A model generated the notes under the pieces. It had not been told where the DNA came from. It ran no database searches and saw only the letters and a list, made by a program, of their open reading frames with translations. Made by a program: the position numbers and the translations under genes. Shown one piece after another: positions 37,386 to 38,380 of a DNA stretch of 38,380 bases; position 1 is the first letter of the stretch, and every line of letters starts with the position of its first letter. The stretch comes from Candidatus Peribacteraceae bacterium (lineage in GTDB: Bacteria; Patescibacteriota; Gracilibacteria; Peribacterales; Peribacteraceae), in assembly GCA_028711445.1 (NCBI GenBank), contig JAQTSD010000011.1, forward strand, positions 1-38,380. Reading direction: 5' to 3'.

Positions 37386-38006
37386 CTAGGCTTCCTCAAT
37401 CACATCTTTCCTGTCCACCTCCTGCACCGCGATTGTCCGATCCCGCTCCTGTGTGAGAGCGTCAGAATCCTCGATGGCCGCTTCCGTCTCCTTGAGGGGT
37501 GCGGAAGCTTCTTCCGTCATTCCCGGAGCGCCTCGCAGCATTCCGAGAGCCTTCATGGTAGCCTGCGCGTTGACGAGTTTGTTGCCCGTGCCGTAGCGCT
37601 TCGAGAGGACATCACGCACACCAGCGTTCTCGAGAATCACACGCACCGCACCGCCGGCAATGATGCCCGTCCCTTCATGTGCGGGGAGCAATCGGATGCG
37701 CGCGGCCTTGAATTTCACATTCACTGTATGCGGAATGGTGCCATTCACGATAGGAATATGCATCATTGCCCTGCGTGCGGACGAGACCGCCTTTTTGACG
37801 GCCACTTGCACTTCCGCGGCCTTCCCCGTACCGATCCCCACCTTCCCCTTCTTATTCCCAAGAACCACAATCGCCCGGAAGCGCATGCGGCGACCACCCT
37901 TCACTACCCTGGTAACACGATCGACGGACAGCGTGGTCTCCTCAAACTCTTTCGGCTCGAGGCGGCGATTGCCTTTCTTACGATCGGGACGGGAGGACTT
38001 GGGCAT
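37386..38006 (-). CDS. rpsE: Ribosomal protein S5
   Basis: 206 residues. The double-stranded-RNA-binding part (VVKGGRRMRFRAIVVLGNKK; GKVGIGTGKAAEVQVAVKKA) and the C-terminal fold (LLPAHEGTGIIAGGAVRVIL; AGVRDVLSKRYGTGNKLVNA) are complete. An acidic tail of about 40 residues after RGAPGMTEEA is longer than usual. It takes part in translational accuracy and mRNA unwinding. Upstream of it is rplR at a 29-nt distance. Downstream rpmD is missing. Confidence 0.96.
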   Translation of the reverse strand: MPKSSRPDRKKGNRRLEPKEFEETTLSVDRVTRVVKGGRRMRFRAIVVLGNKKGKVGIGTGKAAEVQVAVKKAVSSARRAMMHIPIVNGTIPHTVNVKFKAARIRLLPAHEGTGIIAGGAVRVILENAGVRDVLSKRYGTGNKLVNAQATMKALGMLRGAPGMTEEASAPLKETEAAIEDSDALTQERDRTIAVQEVDRKDVIEEA

Positions 38007-38035
38007 GATAAGGGGAGGGCTTGGAATGAGGAAAG

Positions 38036-38380
38036 TTAGAATTTCAATCCACCGGCACGAGCGGCGTCGGCAAGAGCCTTCACACGACCGTGATAGGCGT
38101 AGCCGGAACGATCGAAGACGATTGTAGTGATTCCCTTCTCCTTCGCCTTACTTGCGATGAACTCTCCGAGTTTCGTAGCCCCCTTCACATTCGGCCCCCC
38201 TTTCACTTCCTTCGTGGAAGCTGCGAGGAGAGTCTTACCTGCCGTATCGTCGATGATTTGCACGGTGAGACGAGTTAAGGAACGATAGACCGCCAATCGG
38301 GGGCGAGCGGACGTGCCACTGACCTTGGCGCGAACGCGCCGCTTGCGGATGAGCCGTTGATGAGACTTGCGAGAAAGCAT
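38036..38380 (-). CDS. rplR: Ribosomal protein L18
   Basis: 114 residues; the ATG is the last codon in the window, so a longer start beyond the edge cannot be excluded, though [20 protein letters not shown] is a normal L18 beginning. Further motifs: [40 protein letters not shown] and [20 protein letters not shown]. It binds 5S rRNA in the central protuberance. First visible gene of the spc-type cluster. Confidence 0.94.
   Translation of the reverse strand: MLSRKSHQRLIRKRRVRAKVSGTSARPRLAVYRSLTRLTVQIIDDTAGKTLLAASTKEVKGGPNVKGATKLGEFIASKAKEKGITTIVFDRSGYAYHGRVKALADAARAGGLKF

Overview
The window looks like a genome fragment from a bacterium of the Candidate Phyla Radiation (Patescibacteria), perhaps a Peribacteria/Peregrinibacteria relative. 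Three things suggest this. A long ribosomal-protein run lacks rpmD (L30), as is typical of CPR. A large family of cysteine-rich proteins that I associate with these lineages is present. Upstream regions mostly lack a Shine-Dalgarno sequence. UGA acts as a normal stop, so this is not a code-25 lineage. The lineage assignment is inference.

Region 1 (1-24538, almost all minus strand) is a tandem array of at least eleven paralogous genes, here numbered P1-P11, each about 550-570 codons with 34-44 cysteines. P1 runs off the left edge. Each protein has a double zinc-ribbon-like module at both ends, which appear to be copies of one another. Between them lie two cysteine-rich modules carrying CxxCxxCxxC ladders with a cysteine at every third residue. 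Each module ends in an NxQYxxEEY-like motif. Most copies have a TATACT-like box 8-9 nt before the ATG, suggesting separate leaderless transcripts. P10 and P11 overlap as ATGA. Intergenic spaces hold remnants of paralogue 3' ends, including a recurrent 11-codon stub MGEECYLKEVY, and complex inverted-repeat elements. I know of no function for the family.

The array is interrupted at 10775-15632 by a TrmB-like regulator and a divergent branched-chain-amino-acid-type ABC transporter (livG, livK, livH, livM). Only one ATPase is present. A second TrmB-like regulator (24776-25531) lies divergent to P11 at the right end of the array, followed by a repeat element and a small hypothetical gene.

Region 2 (26437-38380, minus strand) is the spc/alpha/L13-S9 ribosomal cluster. 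In transcription order it is rplR, rpsE, [island], rplO, secY, a small unknown gene, adk, map, infA, rpmJ, rpsM, rpsK, rpsD, rpoA, rplQ, rplM, rpsI. Where rpmD normally sits between rpsE and rplO there is a 2.8-kb island. It encodes a sulfotransferase-like protein, a coiled-coil protein, an HxGH nucleotidyltransferase, an APS-kinase-like protein and a DJ-1/PfpI protein. This may be a small sulfate-activation and sulfation cassette.

The most unusual content is the paralogue array, with its cysteine ladders, its promoters built partly from the last codons of the preceding gene, its 11-codon stubs, and its intergenic inverted repeats whose arms occur in crossing (pseudoknot-like) order.
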